Source of the DNA: Terriglobales bacterium
GTDB lineage: Bacteria > Acidobacteriota > Terriglobia > Terriglobales > Acidobacteriaceae
Reading direction: 5' to 3'
DNA: 64,000 nt
Assembly (NCBI GenBank): GCA_035573675.1
Contig: DATMAB010000012.1
Coordinates: 96,486 to 160,485 of the forward strand
Shown here: positions 51,732-62,262 of the stretch, piece after piece
How positions within the stretch are numbered: the stretch's first letter is position 1
Layout of the letters: each line of letters opens with the position of its first letter
The notes under the pieces: generated by a model
Databases searched by the model: none
What the model was told of the DNA's origin: nothing
What the model saw: the letters and a program-made list of their open reading frames with translations, nothing else
Position numbers and translations under genes: made by a program

Positions 51732-53093
51732 GTGGCCGAGGTGAAGTACGTGCGCAACAAGTGGGTGCTGCTGGGAGCTGCGGTCGTCGCCATAACTCTG
51801 TTCGCCGCCTTCCGCATGGGACGCAAGAGTCCGCCCGAGTATTTCACGGCCCGCGTGGAGCGCGGCGATATCCGCGAAGTGGTGGAGGCCACCGGCACCA
51901 TCAACGCCGTCACCACCGTGCAGGTGGGATCCCAGGTCTCGGGCACGGTGTCGCAATTGTTCGCCGATTTCAATTCCAGTGTGAAAAAGGGCCAGTTAAT
52001 CGCCCAGATCGAGCCCTCGCTGTTTGAGGGCGCCCTGCTCCAGGCCCGGGCCGATTTGGAAAACGCCCGCGCCAATCTCGCCGCGGCGCAGGCCAACCTG
52101 GAACGTGCCAAGGCGACGGCGGTCCAGGCCCGCGCCGAATACGAGCGCACCAAGCGCCTGGAGGCAGAAGGCGTCCTGAGCCAGCAGCAACTCGAGGTCG
52201 CCCGCGCGAACGCGGAATCCGCCGACGCCGCCGTCTCCGCCGGACGGGCGCAGGTCACCCAGGCTGCGGCCCAGGTCAAACAGCGTGCCGCGGCTGTCGA
52301 GGTCGCCCGGACCAACTTGAGCCACACCCGCATCATCGCTCCCATTGACGGAACCGTGGTCAGCCGCAACGTGGATGTGGGGCAGACCGTGGCGGCTTCG
52401 TTGCAGGCTCCGACGCTTTTCACCATCGCCCAGGATCTGACGGAAATGCAGGTCTATGCGAAAACCGACGAGTCCGATGTCGGCCAGATCCAGGTCGGGC
52501 AGCGGGCCACGTTCAAGGTGGATGCGTTTCCCCGCGATAACTTCGAAGGCCGCGTCGCGCAGGTGAGGATGAACGCCACCATCGTACAGAACGTCGTGAC
52601 CTACGATACCGTCATCGAATTCAAGAATCCGGACCTGAAACTCTTTCCCGGCATGACAGCGTACGTCACCATTCCCGTGGCCAGCGCGCAGAATGTGCTC
52701 AAGGTTCCAAACGGCGCCTTGCGCTACAAGCCTGACATGGCGCCGGAGGAGATTCGCGCGCTGTACGCAAAATACGGGATCAAGGATGCGTTGGGCCCCA
52801 ACGAAGAGCGCCAGCGGCGTCGCGAACAGCCGGGAGGCGGCTCGGAGGAGGCGGCTCCGCAACCTCGCGCCTCGCGTGCGAGCACTGCCATCATCTGGAA
52901 GCTGCGGCCGGATAAGACTCTGGAGCCGGTGCACATCCGCACCGGCATCACCGATCGCACCGTGACGGAACTCGTGGGCGTGCTGGAAGGTACGCTGAAC
53001 GAAGGCGACGTGCTGGTGATCGGAGCCGCCACGGCGGGCGGAGGCATCTCCGGAACACAATCTCCCCTCGCCGGGCCGCCGAGGCGGCGGTAA
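51732..53093 (+). CDS. MacA-like periplasmic adaptor of a tripartite efflux system (HlyD/RND-type MFP)
   Basis: Membrane-fusion protein that links an inner-membrane pump to an outer-membrane channel. One membrane helix at 10-25 (VLLGAAVVAITLFAAF), a barrel-sandwich domain starting GTINAVTTVQVGSQVSG, a long alpha-hairpin coiled coil (about 100-190) and the LSHTRIIAPIDGTVVSRNVD lipoyl-like half. The C-terminal region has a charged insert and the TELVGVLEGTLNEGDVLVIG ending. It starts at a GTG with AGGAGA before it. MacB-type ATPase and permease genes follow at once. Export substrate (macrolide, lipid or peptide) unknown. Confidence 0.9.
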   Translation: MAEVKYVRNKWVLLGAAVVAITLFAAFRMGRKSPPEYFTARVERGDIREVVEATGTINAVTTVQVGSQVSGTVSQLFADFNSSVKKGQLIAQIEPSLFEGALLQARADLENARANLAAAQANLERAKATAVQARAEYERTKRLEAEGVLSQQQLEVARANAESADAAVSAGRAQVTQAAAQVKQRAAAVEVARTNLSHTRIIAPIDGTVVSRNVDVGQTVAASLQAPTLFTIAQDLTEMQVYAKTDESDVGQIQVGQRATFKVDAFPRDNFEGRVAQVRMNATIVQNVVTYDTVIEFKNPDLKLFPGMTAYVTIPVASAQNVLKVPNGALRYKPDMAPEEIRALYAKYGIKDALGPNEERQRRREQPGGGSEEAAPQPRASRASTAIIWKLRPDKTLEPVHIRTGITDRTVTELVGVLEGTLNEGDVLVIGAATAGGGISGTQSPLAGPPRRR

Positions 53094-53114
53094 GCTCGCG
53101 CCCTAATCGACAGC

Positions 53115-53903
53115 ATGGCTACGGCGCCCCAAGTCGAGAACGGCACCCGGGCCGGCGTGACCCGGGAGCCGGTGATTCGCGTCCAGGACATCCACAAGTA
53201 CTACGAGCTGGGCGAAACGCGGGTCCACGCCCTGCGCGGCGTGAGCCTTGAGATTGCACGCGGTGAATTCCTGGCCATCATGGGCGCCAGTGGCAGCGGC
53301 AAGTCCACTTTCATGAACATCCTTGGTTGCCTGGACAAGCCCAGCAGCGGCCGCTACCTGCTCGAAGGCACCGATGTGTCCGGTCTCGACAAGCGGGCGC
53401 TGGCGCGTATTCGCAACCAAAAGATTGGATTCGTTTTCCAGGGCTTCAACCTGCTCTCCCGTACCACGGCGCTCGAAAACGTCGAGCTTCCAACTCTGTA
53501 TGCGCACCTGACTCCGGCAGAAGGCGAAGCGCGGGCCCGCGAAGCGCTGGCCATGGTGGGCCTCGCCGGCCGGGAAGGCCATTATCCTTCGCAGCTCTCC
53601 GGCGGGCAGCAGCAGCGGGTCGCGATTGCTCGCGCTTTGGTGAACCGTCCAGCTATCCTGCTGGCCGATGAGCCCACCGGCAACCTGGACAGCCGCACTG
53701 CAGTGGAGATCATGGAAATCCTGCAGCGCCTGAACGAAGAGCACGGGCTGACCATCGTTCTGGTGACACACGAGCACGATATCGCGCAATTCGCGCGACG
53801 TAACGTGATCTTCCGTGACGGCAGGATTCGCCACGACGACCTCAACCAGCAGCCCGAACGCGCCACCGAGGTGCTCAAAACTCTGCCCAGGCTGGAGGAC
53901 TAG
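53115..53903 (+). CDS. MacB/LolD-type ABC exporter ATP-binding protein
   Basis: A 262-residue ATPase. Walker A is MGASGSGKSTFMNILG, the signature loop LSGGQQQRVAIARAL, Walker B ILLADEPTGNLD and the switch His in LVTHEHD. The X-loop and YYELGETRVHALRGVSLEI start belong to the MacB/LolD/FtsE group. It is encoded apart from its FtsX-like permease, which follows 5 bp after its stop, whereas E. coli MacB has both in one chain. Confidence 0.95.
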   Translation: MATAPQVENGTRAGVTREPVIRVQDIHKYYELGETRVHALRGVSLEIARGEFLAIMGASGSGKSTFMNILGCLDKPSSGRYLLEGTDVSGLDKRALARIRNQKIGFVFQGFNLLSRTTALENVELPTLYAHLTPAEGEARAREALAMVGLAGREGHYPSQLSGGQQQRVAIARALVNRPAILLADEPTGNLDSRTAVEIMEILQRLNEEHGLTIVLVTHEHDIAQFARRNVIFRDGRIRHDDLNQQPERATEVLKTLPRLED

Positions 53904-53908
53904 AAGCC

Positions 53909-55129
<1,221 letters not shown>

Positions 55130-55155
55130 AAAAGGCGCCCGACGGGGCGCCTTTT
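55130..55155. terminator. Strong bidirectional intrinsic terminator
   Basis: AAAAGGCGCCC and GGGCGCCTTTT pair around a 4-nt loop, with a U-run on each strand because the stem itself begins with A's and ends with T's. It lies one base after the stop of the efflux permease and 31 bp before the stop of the convergent M2 peptidase, so it can end both transcripts. Confidence 0.9.
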
Positions 55156-55185
55156 CCTCTCACTCGGCCGGCCTGCCGAATCTCG

Positions 55186-57021
55186 CTACCAGCCGACCTT
55201 GTTTCCCTGGGCCTGGTTCTGCTCGTCCAGCCACTTCTTGAGGGGAGCGAAATAGTCGATGATGGCGGTGGCGTCCATCTGGCGGCTGCCGGTCAGGGCC
55301 TCGAGCGCCTCCGGCCACGGCCGGCTCTGGCCCATGACCAGCATCTGGTTCAGTTTCGCGCCCGCCTTCTTGTTGCCGTAGATCGAGCAGCGGTGCAACG
55401 GCCCGGTGTATCCCGCTTCGCGGCACAAGGCCCGGTAGAACTGGAACTGCAGGATGCGGGCGAGGAAATAGCGCGTGTAGGGCACGTTTCCCGCCACGTG
55501 ATACTTGGCGCCGGGATCGAAGTCCCGCTCGCTGCGCGGCAGCGCCGGCGCGATGCCCTGGTATTTCTTGCGCAGCTCCCACCAAGACTGGTTGTAGTTC
55601 TCAGGTTTGATCTCGCCGGAGAACACCTTCCATCGCCACTGGTCCACCAGCAGACCGAAAGGCAGGAAGGCGATCTTGTCCATCGCCATTCTCATCAGGT
55701 AGGGCAGGTCGCCTTCGGGCCCGGGGACTTTCTCGAGCAATCCGACCTGGTTCAAATACTCGGGCGTGATGGAAAGTGCGATCGCATCGCCCACCGCCTC
55801 ATGGAAGCCGTCGTTGGCGCTCCCGCGAAAGAGAAACGGCTGGTGCCGGTAGGCTCGCTGGTAAAAGTTGTGTCCCAGCTCGTGGTGAACGACGGAGAAA
55901 TGCTCGTCCTTGACCTCGATGCACATCTTCAGCCGCAGGTCCTGATCGTTATCCACGTCCCAGGCGCTGGCGTGGCAGATGACGTCGCGGTCGCGCGGCT
56001 TCACGAACAGCGACCGCTCCCAGAAGGTCTCGGGCAGCAGCTCGAAGCCCAGTGAGGTGAAGAACCGCTCGCCGTAGCGGACCATCTCCACCTCATCCAC
56101 CTTCTTCTGCTTCAGCAGTTCCGTCAGGTCGTACCCGCGGCTGCCGGGCGGCTCCACCAGCGGATAAATGTTTCCCCATTCCTGCGCCCACATGTTGCCC
56201 AGCAGATGCGCCGGAATCGGCCCGGTCGCCGGAACCTTGTCGGCGCCGTATTGCTTGGCAAGTTGCGCGCGCACATACGCGTGCAGGGAGAGATAGAGCG
56301 GCTTCACCTGCTCCCACAGCCGGTCCACTTCCCTGGCGAACTCGTCCGCCGGCATGTCATAGTTCGAGCGCCACATCGCGCCGACGTCTTTGAAGCCCAA
56401 CTCGCGTGCACCCTTGTTGGCAAGCACTACCTCGCGCTCGAAGTCCTTACGCATAGGGACGGCAATGGCGTGCCAGCCCTGCCAGGCATCAAGCTGTTCC
56501 TCGTAGTTGCGGCTTTTGGAAAGGGTGCGCTCCAGGTCGTTCAGTGAAAAACACTGGTCCTTCCCCTTGGGACAGTACTTCCCGCGGCCGTATGTGGCAT
56601 CCAGTCCGACGGTGATCTTGGTCAGCTCATCGCGCTCTTCCGGATTATTGGGTGCAGGGACCGTCAGCGCCAGCTTCAACAGCTTCAGCTTGCGCGCCAC
56701 ATCTTCCGGCAGTTCCAGGCCATCGAAGCGTGCCGCCTTGGTGGCCAGGTCCGTGGTCACCGCAGTGAACTGGCTCTGGTAATCAGCTTCCAGCTGCTCG
56801 GTATCGTAGGTAATGAAGTTCGCCTTGATCCACGACGCGCGGCCCAGCTTGTTGTTCAGCTCCAGCAACTGTTTTTCGGCGTCGTCGACGAACGCCTTGG
56901 CTTCCGCCACGCTGGGCTTGTCGGCGCCCTGGCCGGACGCAGGCCGATCTGCACAGACAAGAAAAACGGCCGCCATCGCGGCCATCGTCAGTAGTCGGGT
57001 TCCTCGCACCTTCAGCGCCAT
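55186..57021 (-). CDS. M2-family (angiotensin-converting-enzyme-like) metallopeptidase
   Basis: A 611-residue exported zinc peptidase. Signal peptide covers residues 1-31 (MAAMAAVFLVCADRPASG). The gluzincin motif HELGH is at 380-384, preceded by FSVVH, with the third ligand Glu408 in NDGFHEAVGD. The bacterial M2 pattern RAYRHQPFLFRGSANDGFHE is close to ACE. The enzyme probably trims dipeptides from peptide ends outside the cytoplasm. GGAGAGA before the start is a good ribosome site. It is single-copy here, opposite to the MacAB operon and divergent from msrP. Confidence 0.93.
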   Translation of the reverse strand: MALKVRGTRLLTMAAMAAVFLVCADRPASGQGADKPSVAEAKAFVDDAEKQLLELNNKLGRASWIKANFITYDTEQLEADYQSQFTAVTTDLATKAARFDGLELPEDVARKLKLLKLALTVPAPNNPEERDELTKITVGLDATYGRGKYCPKGKDQCFSLNDLERTLSKSRNYEEQLDAWQGWHAIAVPMRKDFEREVVLANKGARELGFKDVGAMWRSNYDMPADEFAREVDRLWEQVKPLYLSLHAYVRAQLAKQYGADKVPATGPIPAHLLGNMWAQEWGNIYPLVEPPGSRGYDLTELLKQKKVDEVEMVRYGERFFTSLGFELLPETFWERSLFVKPRDRDVICHASAWDVDNDQDLRLKMCIEVKDEHFSVVHHELGHNFYQRAYRHQPFLFRGSANDGFHEAVGDAIALSITPEYLNQVGLLEKVPGPEGDLPYLMRMAMDKIAFLPFGLLVDQWRWKVFSGEIKPENYNQSWWELRKKYQGIAPALPRSERDFDPGAKYHVAGNVPYTRYFLARILQFQFYRALCREAGYTGPLHRCSIYGNKKAGAKLNQMLVMGQSRPWPEALEALTGSRQMDATAIIDYFAPLKKWLDEQNQAQGNKVGW

Positions 57022-57196
57022 TCAGGTCTCTCCTCCATCCTTTTGATTCTAAATGCCATCGACTCGGCCGGCCAACGCGGCAGCGAAACTTTTCGCCGTC
57101 CCGGGCGTCCTATTCAGTGGGTCGATTCGGCAGCGGGAAACATCCGCTTCAGGCCCGGATGCGTTCATAATATCGAGGCGGGAGCCAGGCACCCTC

Positions 57197-58156
57197 ATGC
57201 TGATCAAACGAGCGTCGGATATTCCTTCGTCGGAGATCACACCCAAGCAGACCTATCAGAACCGCCGGCAATTCATCCTCACGGCCGCGGCCGGAGCGGG
57301 ACTCGTAGCAGGCGGCTGGGCGCTGAAGAAGCTGACCGAGCCCGAGGACGAAGTCGCCGCTGGCGCCAAGCTGCCGCACAGCAAAAGCGCATTCAGCACC
57401 ACGGAAACGCCGAACTCCCTGCGCGACATCACTCATTACAACAATTTCTACGAGTTCGGCACCGACAAGGAAGATCCCGCCGCCAACGCCGGCACCCTGC
57501 GCACACGCCCCTGGACGGTCGCCGTCGAGGGCCACGTCAAGAAGCCGAAGGTCTACGATATTGACGCTCTCATCAAGATGTTCCCGCTCGAAGAGCGCAT
57601 CTACCGGCTGCGTTGTGTCGAGGCCTGGTCGATGGTCATCCCCTGGCTGGGTTTCCCGTTGGGTGAATTCATCAAGACCCTGGAGCCGACTTCCAAGGCG
57701 AAGTTCGTGCAATTGGTCACGCTCTACGATCCCGCCCAAATGCCCGGCCAAAAATCCGGCGTGCTGGACTGGCCGTATGTCGAGGGCCTGCGGCTCGATG
57801 AAGCCCTGCATCCCCTCACTATCCTGGCCGTCGGCCTGTACGGCGAAGTGCTGCCCAACCAGAACGGCGCTCCCATCCGCCTGGTGGTGCCGTGGAAGTA
57901 CGGATTCAAGAGCATCAAGTCGGTCGTGAAGATCCGCTTCGTCGAGCAGATGCCCGAAACCACCTGGAACAAGATGCAGCCCAGCGAGTACGGCTTCTAC
58001 TCCAACGTGAACCCGAACGTGGACCATCCCCGCTGGAGCCAGGCTACCGAGCGACGCATCGGCGAGTTCCGGCGCCGGCCTACGCTGATGTTCAACGGAT
58101 ACGGCGACCAGGTCGCCGGCCTCTACACCGGCATGGACCTGCGGGTGAACTACTGA
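57197..58156 (+). CDS. msrP: Protein-methionine-sulfoxide reductase catalytic subunit MsrP
   Basis: Molybdopterin enzyme that repairs oxidised methionine in periplasmic proteins. The twin-arginine signal is [14 protein letters not shown] at about 22-35. [20 protein letters not shown] and [21 protein letters not shown] are MsrP signatures, and the Mo ligand is Cys140 in [15 protein letters not shown]. The ATG at 57197 is chosen because upstream residues have no family match. The heme subunit gene follows after 8 bp. Its Mo cofactor depends on molybdate, whose importer is encoded 6 kb away. Confidence 0.95.
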   Translation: MLIKRASDIPSSEITPKQTYQNRRQFILTAAAGAGLVAGGWALKKLTEPEDEVAAGAKLPHSKSAFSTTETPNSLRDITHYNNFYEFGTDKEDPAANAGTLRTRPWTVAVEGHVKKPKVYDIDALIKMFPLEERIYRLRCVEAWSMVIPWLGFPLGEFIKTLEPTSKAKFVQLVTLYDPAQMPGQKSGVLDWPYVEGLRLDEALHPLTILAVGLYGEVLPNQNGAPIRLVVPWKYGFKSIKSVVKIRFVEQMPETTWNKMQPSEYGFYSNVNPNVDHPRWSQATERRIGEFRRRPTLMFNGYGDQVAGLYTGMDLRVNY

Positions 58157-58164
58157 AGCAGCGG

Positions 58165-58791
58165 ATGAAACCGATTTCCTGGCTCAAACTTGCCGTGTTC
58201 CTGGCCTCGCTGGGACCGCTCGCCCGCCTCCTGTGGCGCTATCGGCAGAACGACCTCACCGCTAATCCCATCGAGTTCATCACTCATTCCACCGGACTGA
58301 CGGCCCTGATCTTCTTGCTGATCACGCTCGGCATCACGCCGCTAAGGCGGATCTCCCGGCAGTACTGGCTCATCCAACTGCGCCGCCTGCTAGGCCTGTT
58401 CGCCTTCTTCTATGCCTGCCTGCACCTGGCCACCTATGTGGTTCTCGATCACTACTTCGACTGGGATCGCATCGTGGCCGACGTCTACAAGCGTCCTTAC
58501 ATCACGGCCGGATTCACCGCCTTCGTCCTGCTGGTCCCGCTGGCCATTACTTCGACCGGCGGCTGGGTGCGGCGGTTGGGCGGCAAGCGCTGGCAGGCGT
58601 TGCACCGGCTTATCTACGTGAGCACGGCTCTGGCCGTTGTGCACTTCTGGTGGCTGGTCAAGGCGGATATCCGCGAGCCTGCCGCGTACGGCACCGTGCT
58701 GGCCGTGCTGCTCGGCTACCGGATCGTCCGCTGGCTGCTGGCGCGAGCCCAGCAGGCGCCACAGGCCGCGGCCCAACCTGAGCAGGGCTGA
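58165..58791 (+). CDS. msrQ: Heme-binding membrane subunit MsrQ
   Basis: Quinol-linked cytochrome b-type electron donor of MsrP. The 208 residues have six helices, including LAVFLASLGPLARLLWRY and ALIFLLITLGITPLRRI, with heme His in FFYACLHLATYV and ALHRLIYVSTALAVVHFWW. The ferric-reductase-like fold and length fit MsrQ. It begins 8 bp after the msrP stop; an upstream longer reading is spurious. A C-terminal Ala/Gln-rich tail is unusual but not important. Confidence 0.94.
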   Translation: MKPISWLKLAVFLASLGPLARLLWRYRQNDLTANPIEFITHSTGLTALIFLLITLGITPLRRISRQYWLIQLRRLLGLFAFFYACLHLATYVVLDHYFDWDRIVADVYKRPYITAGFTAFVLLVPLAITSTGGWVRRLGGKRWQALHRLIYVSTALAVVHFWWLVKADIREPAAYGTVLAVLLGYRIVRWLLARAQQAPQAAAQPEQG

Positions 58792-58820
58792 GCGCCCGCG
58801 TGCCCACGGAAGCAGCGGTC

Positions 58821-58988
58821 CTACGCGCTCTTGCGCGACGTGACTGCGTAGAAGGCGGACCACTTCTGTTCCACCTTCCCGCTCCCGCAGTGGGGACACG
58901 TAACGCCGCCCTTTTCGTACTCCGCCAGCGTCAGGACCTTGGTGAAGTCTTTCTTGCAGGCTTGGCAGAAGAAATCGTACTGCGGCAT
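58821..58988 (-). CDS. Small FmdB-like zinc-ribbon protein
   Basis: A 55-residue protein. It starts MPQYDFFCQACKKDF and continues VLTLAEYEKGGVTCPHCGSG, so it has the two CxxC knuckles of an FmdB/CxxC-CxxC-SSSS zinc ribbon. It then has KVEQKWSAFYAVTSRKSA and a normal stop. Members are common small proteins of unknown function, thought to be regulatory or zinc-sensing. It is convergent with msrQ, 29 bp from its stop, and lies just downstream of an unknown gene on its own strand. The double CxxC makes the reading convincing despite its size. Confidence 0.8.
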   Translation of the reverse strand: MPQYDFFCQACKKDFTKVLTLAEYEKGGVTCPHCGSGKVEQKWSAFYAVTSRKSA

Positions 58989-59024
58989 AAGCACCTCCGC
59001 CGGTAGACGCCCACCGGAAAAATT

Positions 59025-59783
59025 CTAGGCCTTCCGTGCCGCCTCTTCAATGCCCGCTTCGGGAAGGGGAGGTTCGACCGCGCCCAGCGCGACAAACTGT
59101 TCCAGCACCTGGAGGGTGGATTCCAGATCCAGCCCGGCTGCCTGTGCGATCTGCGCAGGAAGCCGCAGCCCGTTGGTCGCGCGGAACACCGCTTCCGCAT
59201 CCTTCTCCACCTCGGCCACAATCACGCGATTCCCTTCTCCACGGCAGAAGAGCAGCGTGCATTCGTGGCGCAAGTCGTCGGTCACCGCTTGTCCCGCGCG
59301 TAAGCGCTCCAACACCTCCGGCAGCCGCCAGGAAAACAACCGGCACCAGGCGCCGGCCCGGCGGCGGTAGCGCATCACCTGGATCGTAGTCTGCGTCGTG
59401 GCCGTCTGCAGAAAGTAGGCGAACTCGTACTGCACCAGGTCGCGCCACCACGGACCCGGGTGTGCGGCGCCGTCCAGGTGCACGACCGCCATCTCCCCCA
59501 GGCGTCGGGCGGAGTCGAACGAGCCCAGCGCGCAATCCGCGACAAACCCATCGAACGCCGGGCCCCCAAGCACGTCCGTGGCTTGGCGTCCCGTACGACT
59601 GGACAGCGCCCTCGAATACTGGAACGAGCGCTTCATGCGACCGTTGTAGTATCGGTGCGCCAGCAATCTCGCCGCCCGGTGTGCCTTTCTGGCGGAAAGG
59701 GGGAAGTCCGCCGGCAGTTGCCGGCGCAACCGCGCGTCGCACAGGGTGCGCAGCAGTTCTTTCTTGCGATCCGGGTCGCGCAT
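59025..59783 (-). CDS. Unrecognised protein linked to the ergothioneine genes
   Basis: A 252-residue soluble protein without signal peptide. Middle segments DGFVADCALGSFDSARRLGE and WWRDLVQYEFAYFLQTATTQ are not from a family I can name. The last 60 residues (ATNGLRLPAQIAQAAGLDLE, then STLQVLEQFVALGAVEPP) look like a winged-helix or partner-binding module, as seen at the end of some RiPP and transcription proteins. It lies 59 bp downstream of egtD on the same strand, so it may belong to ergothioneine synthesis or its control. Function is unknown. Confidence 0.6.
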   Translation of the reverse strand: MRDPDRKKELLRTLCDARLRRQLPADFPLSARKAHRAARLLAHRYYNGRMKRSFQYSRALSSRTGRQATDVLGGPAFDGFVADCALGSFDSARRLGEMAVVHLDGAAHPGPWWRDLVQYEFAYFLQTATTQTTIQVMRYRRRAGAWCRLFSWRLPEVLERLRAGQAVTDDLRHECTLLFCRGEGNRVIVAEVEKDAEAVFRATNGLRLPAQIAQAAGLDLESTLQVLEQFVALGAVEPPLPEAGIEEAARKA

Positions 59784-59842
59784 GTGAAGTTCTGCGAGGT
59801 GGGAACCAAGCTAAACGGGCCGGACTTCCTTGGACAAGCCGG

Positions 59843-60802
59843 TCAATGAACGCGCGCCAGGTGGACAGCGAACCAGGAGCGGGCATCTTTCCAGGAATTC
59901 TCCCGTGCGAAGCCGCTCTCTTCGAGCATCTCCTGTACCCACTCATCCGTGTACTTGTAGCTGTTCTCCGTGTGCAGCAGCTCGCCGGACTCGAACCGGA
60001 CTTTGTGCCGCAGCAGCCGGATCCACACCGACTGCGCTGCCAGGCTCTCCAGGTACATCTCGATGCGCGAGGCCTCCGGATTCCAGCGGATCCGGTGGCG
60101 GAAAGCGTCCAGGTCGAACTCCCCGCCGAGCTCGCGGTTGATGCGCGCCAGCACGTTCTTGTTGAACCGCGCGGTGACGCCCTGGGCATCGTCGTACGCC
60201 GGGATCAGCGCAGTCGCATCCTTGCGCAGGTCCGTGCCGAGCAGCAGCGCGTCCCCCGCGCCGAGCCGGGCGCGCATGCGGCGCAGCACGCGCAACGCAT
60301 CCTCCGGCTCGAAGTTGCCGATGCTGGAGCCGATGTACAATACCAGTTTCCGCCCGGGAAGCTGGCGCAGAACCTCCATGTCGCTGGTGTAGTCGCTCAC
60401 CACCGGACGGACGCGCAGGTCGGGGAAACCGGCGCGCAACCGCCGGCTGGCTGCCTGCAGCGCGTCGTAGGAAACGTCGATAGGACAGTACAGCGCCTCT
60501 CGCTGACGGCGCAGCAGCGCGCCGATCAGCACCGAAGTCTTCCGCGCCGAGCCCGCTCCCAATTCCACCAGGCTCAGGTCGTCGCCGGCCTGGGCCACGA
60601 TGGCGTCCGCGTGCGTTCGCAGGATCTGCTCTTCCGTCCGTGTCAGGTAATATTCCGGGAGCCGCGTGATTTCCTCAAACAGCGCCGAGCCCGCCGCGTC
60701 GTAAAACAGCTTGGGACACAACTTCTTCGGCTGCGAGGTCAGCCCTTCATAGACCTCGGACGCAATCTCCGGAATAACCATCTCTCGGCTCAGCGCGGTC
60801 AT
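59843..60802 (-). CDS. egtD: L-histidine N-alpha-methyltransferase EgtD
   Basis: Makes hercynine by trimethylating histidine with SAM, the first step of ergothioneine synthesis. KLCPKLFYDAAGSALFEEIT, LPEYYLTRTEEQIL, VELGAGSARKTSVLI (SAM site), LYIGSSIGNFEPEDA, LLLGTDLRKDA and AYDDAQGVTARFNKNVLARI are EgtD motifs. The 319-residue length is normal. Its ATG overlaps the egtB stop (ATGA). Confidence 0.96.
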   Translation of the reverse strand: MTALSREMVIPEIASEVYEGLTSQPKKLCPKLFYDAAGSALFEEITRLPEYYLTRTEEQILRTHADAIVAQAGDDLSLVELGAGSARKTSVLIGALLRRQREALYCPIDVSYDALQAASRRLRAGFPDLRVRPVVSDYTSDMEVLRQLPGRKLVLYIGSSIGNFEPEDALRVLRRMRARLGAGDALLLGTDLRKDATALIPAYDDAQGVTARFNKNVLARINRELGGEFDLDAFRHRIRWNPEASRIEMYLESLAAQSVWIRLLRHKVRFESGELLHTENSYKYTDEWVQEMLEESGFARENSWKDARSWFAVHLARVH

Positions 60803-62082
60803 TGGGCCAACCGGATCCCCGTGAATTGCCAGCGGGCGCTGGGCGGGAAAAAGTTGCGATACGACGCCCGGATGTGCGACTGCGGCGTCGCGCACGACCC
60901 TCCCCGCAGCACCATCTGGCCGGACATGAACTTGCCGTTGTATTCGCCCAGCGCGCCGCTCGCTGCCTGGAATCCGGGATATGCCACATAAGGGCTGGCG
61001 GTCCATTCCCAAACATCACCGAAGACCTGCGCCAGCGGCCGCGACGCCATTCCCGCTGCCGGATGGAATCTTTCCGACTCGAGAAAATTCCCCTCCACCG
61101 GCTCGACAGCGGCCGCGGCTTCCCACTCGAACTCAGTGGGCAGACGCGCGCCCGCCCAACGGGCGTAGGCATCGGCCTCGAAGAAGCTCACATGACAAAC
61201 CGGCTCAGCGGGCTCCACCGCCCTTAGCCCCGCCAAGGTGTAGGCGTGCCAGGCGTCCTGTTTTCTCTCCCAGTAGAGGGGCGCCTCCCAGCCCTGTGCC
61301 CGAACCGTGTCCCAACCATCGGAAAGCCAGAGTTCGGGGCGCGTGTAGCCTCCGTCGGCCATGAAATCCAGGTACTCGGCGTTGGTTACCAGTCGGGAAG
61401 CCATCCGGAACGGCCGCAGCAGCACCTCGTGCCGGGCCAGTTCGTTGTCAAAGCAGAACCCATCGCCGTCGGAGCCCACCGCCTGGATGCCGCCTTCGAA
61501 TTCAAGCCACCGCAGCGGCGCCGCCGGCGTCGCTGCAGCTCCCGTGGCCCGCTCGCGATACGCCGGCCGCAGTGGGTTACTCCCAAAAACATTCTTGATG
61601 TCCGTGACCATTAGCTCCTGGTGCTGCTGCTCGTGGTGCAACCCCAGCTCCAGGATTGAGAGCGCCTCCCGCTCAGGATTCTCTGCCAGGAATTCCTGCA
61701 TCCGCTGATTCACGAACCGGCGGTACGCGCGCACCTCTTCCAATCCCGGCCGCGAGAACGTGCCTCGCTTGTCGCGGTCCGGACGTGCGCCCACGGCGTT
61801 GTAGTACGAGTTGAAGAGAAAGCGAAAGTCGGGGTTGAAATCGCTGTAGCCGGGATGATGTGCCGCCAGCACGAACGTCTCGAAGAACCACGTGGTGTGC
61901 GCCAGATGCCACTTGGTTGGGCTGGCCTCGGTCATAGGCTGCACCAGCATGTCTTCGGGCGTGAGCGGCTCGGCCAGCCGCTCAGTCTGGTTGCGCACCC
62001 GCAGGAACGCCTCCCGCAGGCGGTCGGCGGGACGCAAATCGCCCCGCAACACCCCCGATTCGCTCCTGACGGCTGAAGGCAT
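60799..62082 (-). CDS. egtB: Ergothioneine sulfoxide synthase EgtB
   Basis: Iron enzyme that joins hercynine to a thiol donor (gamma-Glu-Cys or cysteine) with oxygen. The N-terminal DinB-like domain has candidate iron ligands His62 (HLAHTTWFFE) and His150/His154 (HHEQQHQE), and the C-terminal FGE-sulfatase domain has HVSFFEADAYARWAGARLP, EFEWEAAA, FGDVWEWTASPY and VLRGGSCAT. The 427-residue length matches EgtB. It is co-translated with EgtD (overlapping stop/start). No EgtA/C/E genes are seen, so a short pathway with cysteine as donor, or steps encoded elsewhere, is possible. Confidence 0.95.
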   Translation of the reverse strand: MPSAVRSESGVLRGDLRPADRLREAFLRVRNQTERLAEPLTPEDMLVQPMTEASPTKWHLAHTTWFFETFVLAAHHPGYSDFNPDFRFLFNSYYNAVGARPDRDKRGTFSRPGLEEVRAYRRFVNQRMQEFLAENPEREALSILELGLHHEQQHQELMVTDIKNVFGSNPLRPAYRERATGAAATPAAPLRWLEFEGGIQAVGSDGDGFCFDNELARHEVLLRPFRMASRLVTNAEYLDFMADGGYTRPELWLSDGWDTVRAQGWEAPLYWERKQDAWHAYTLAGLRAVEPAEPVCHVSFFEADAYARWAGARLPTEFEWEAAAAVEPVEGNFLESERFHPAAGMASRPLAQVFGDVWEWTASPYVAYPGFQAASGALGEYNGKFMSGQMVLRGGSCATPQSHIRASYRNFFPPSARWQFTGIRLAQ

Positions 62083-62262
62083 CCGACAATGCTACTGACT
62101 GTATTTCCTAGATTCCACTACTTTTTCCCTTTGATTGGATGCGCAACCCGTTCCTGGGTGACGGAAGAGTTTGCCGGGTCGACCCGGGCGATCGAGCGGC
62201 CCGGCTGGCAGAACCAAGAAAGCGAATGCGCAGAGGCCGATTTTGCGCTACTTTTCTGGACG

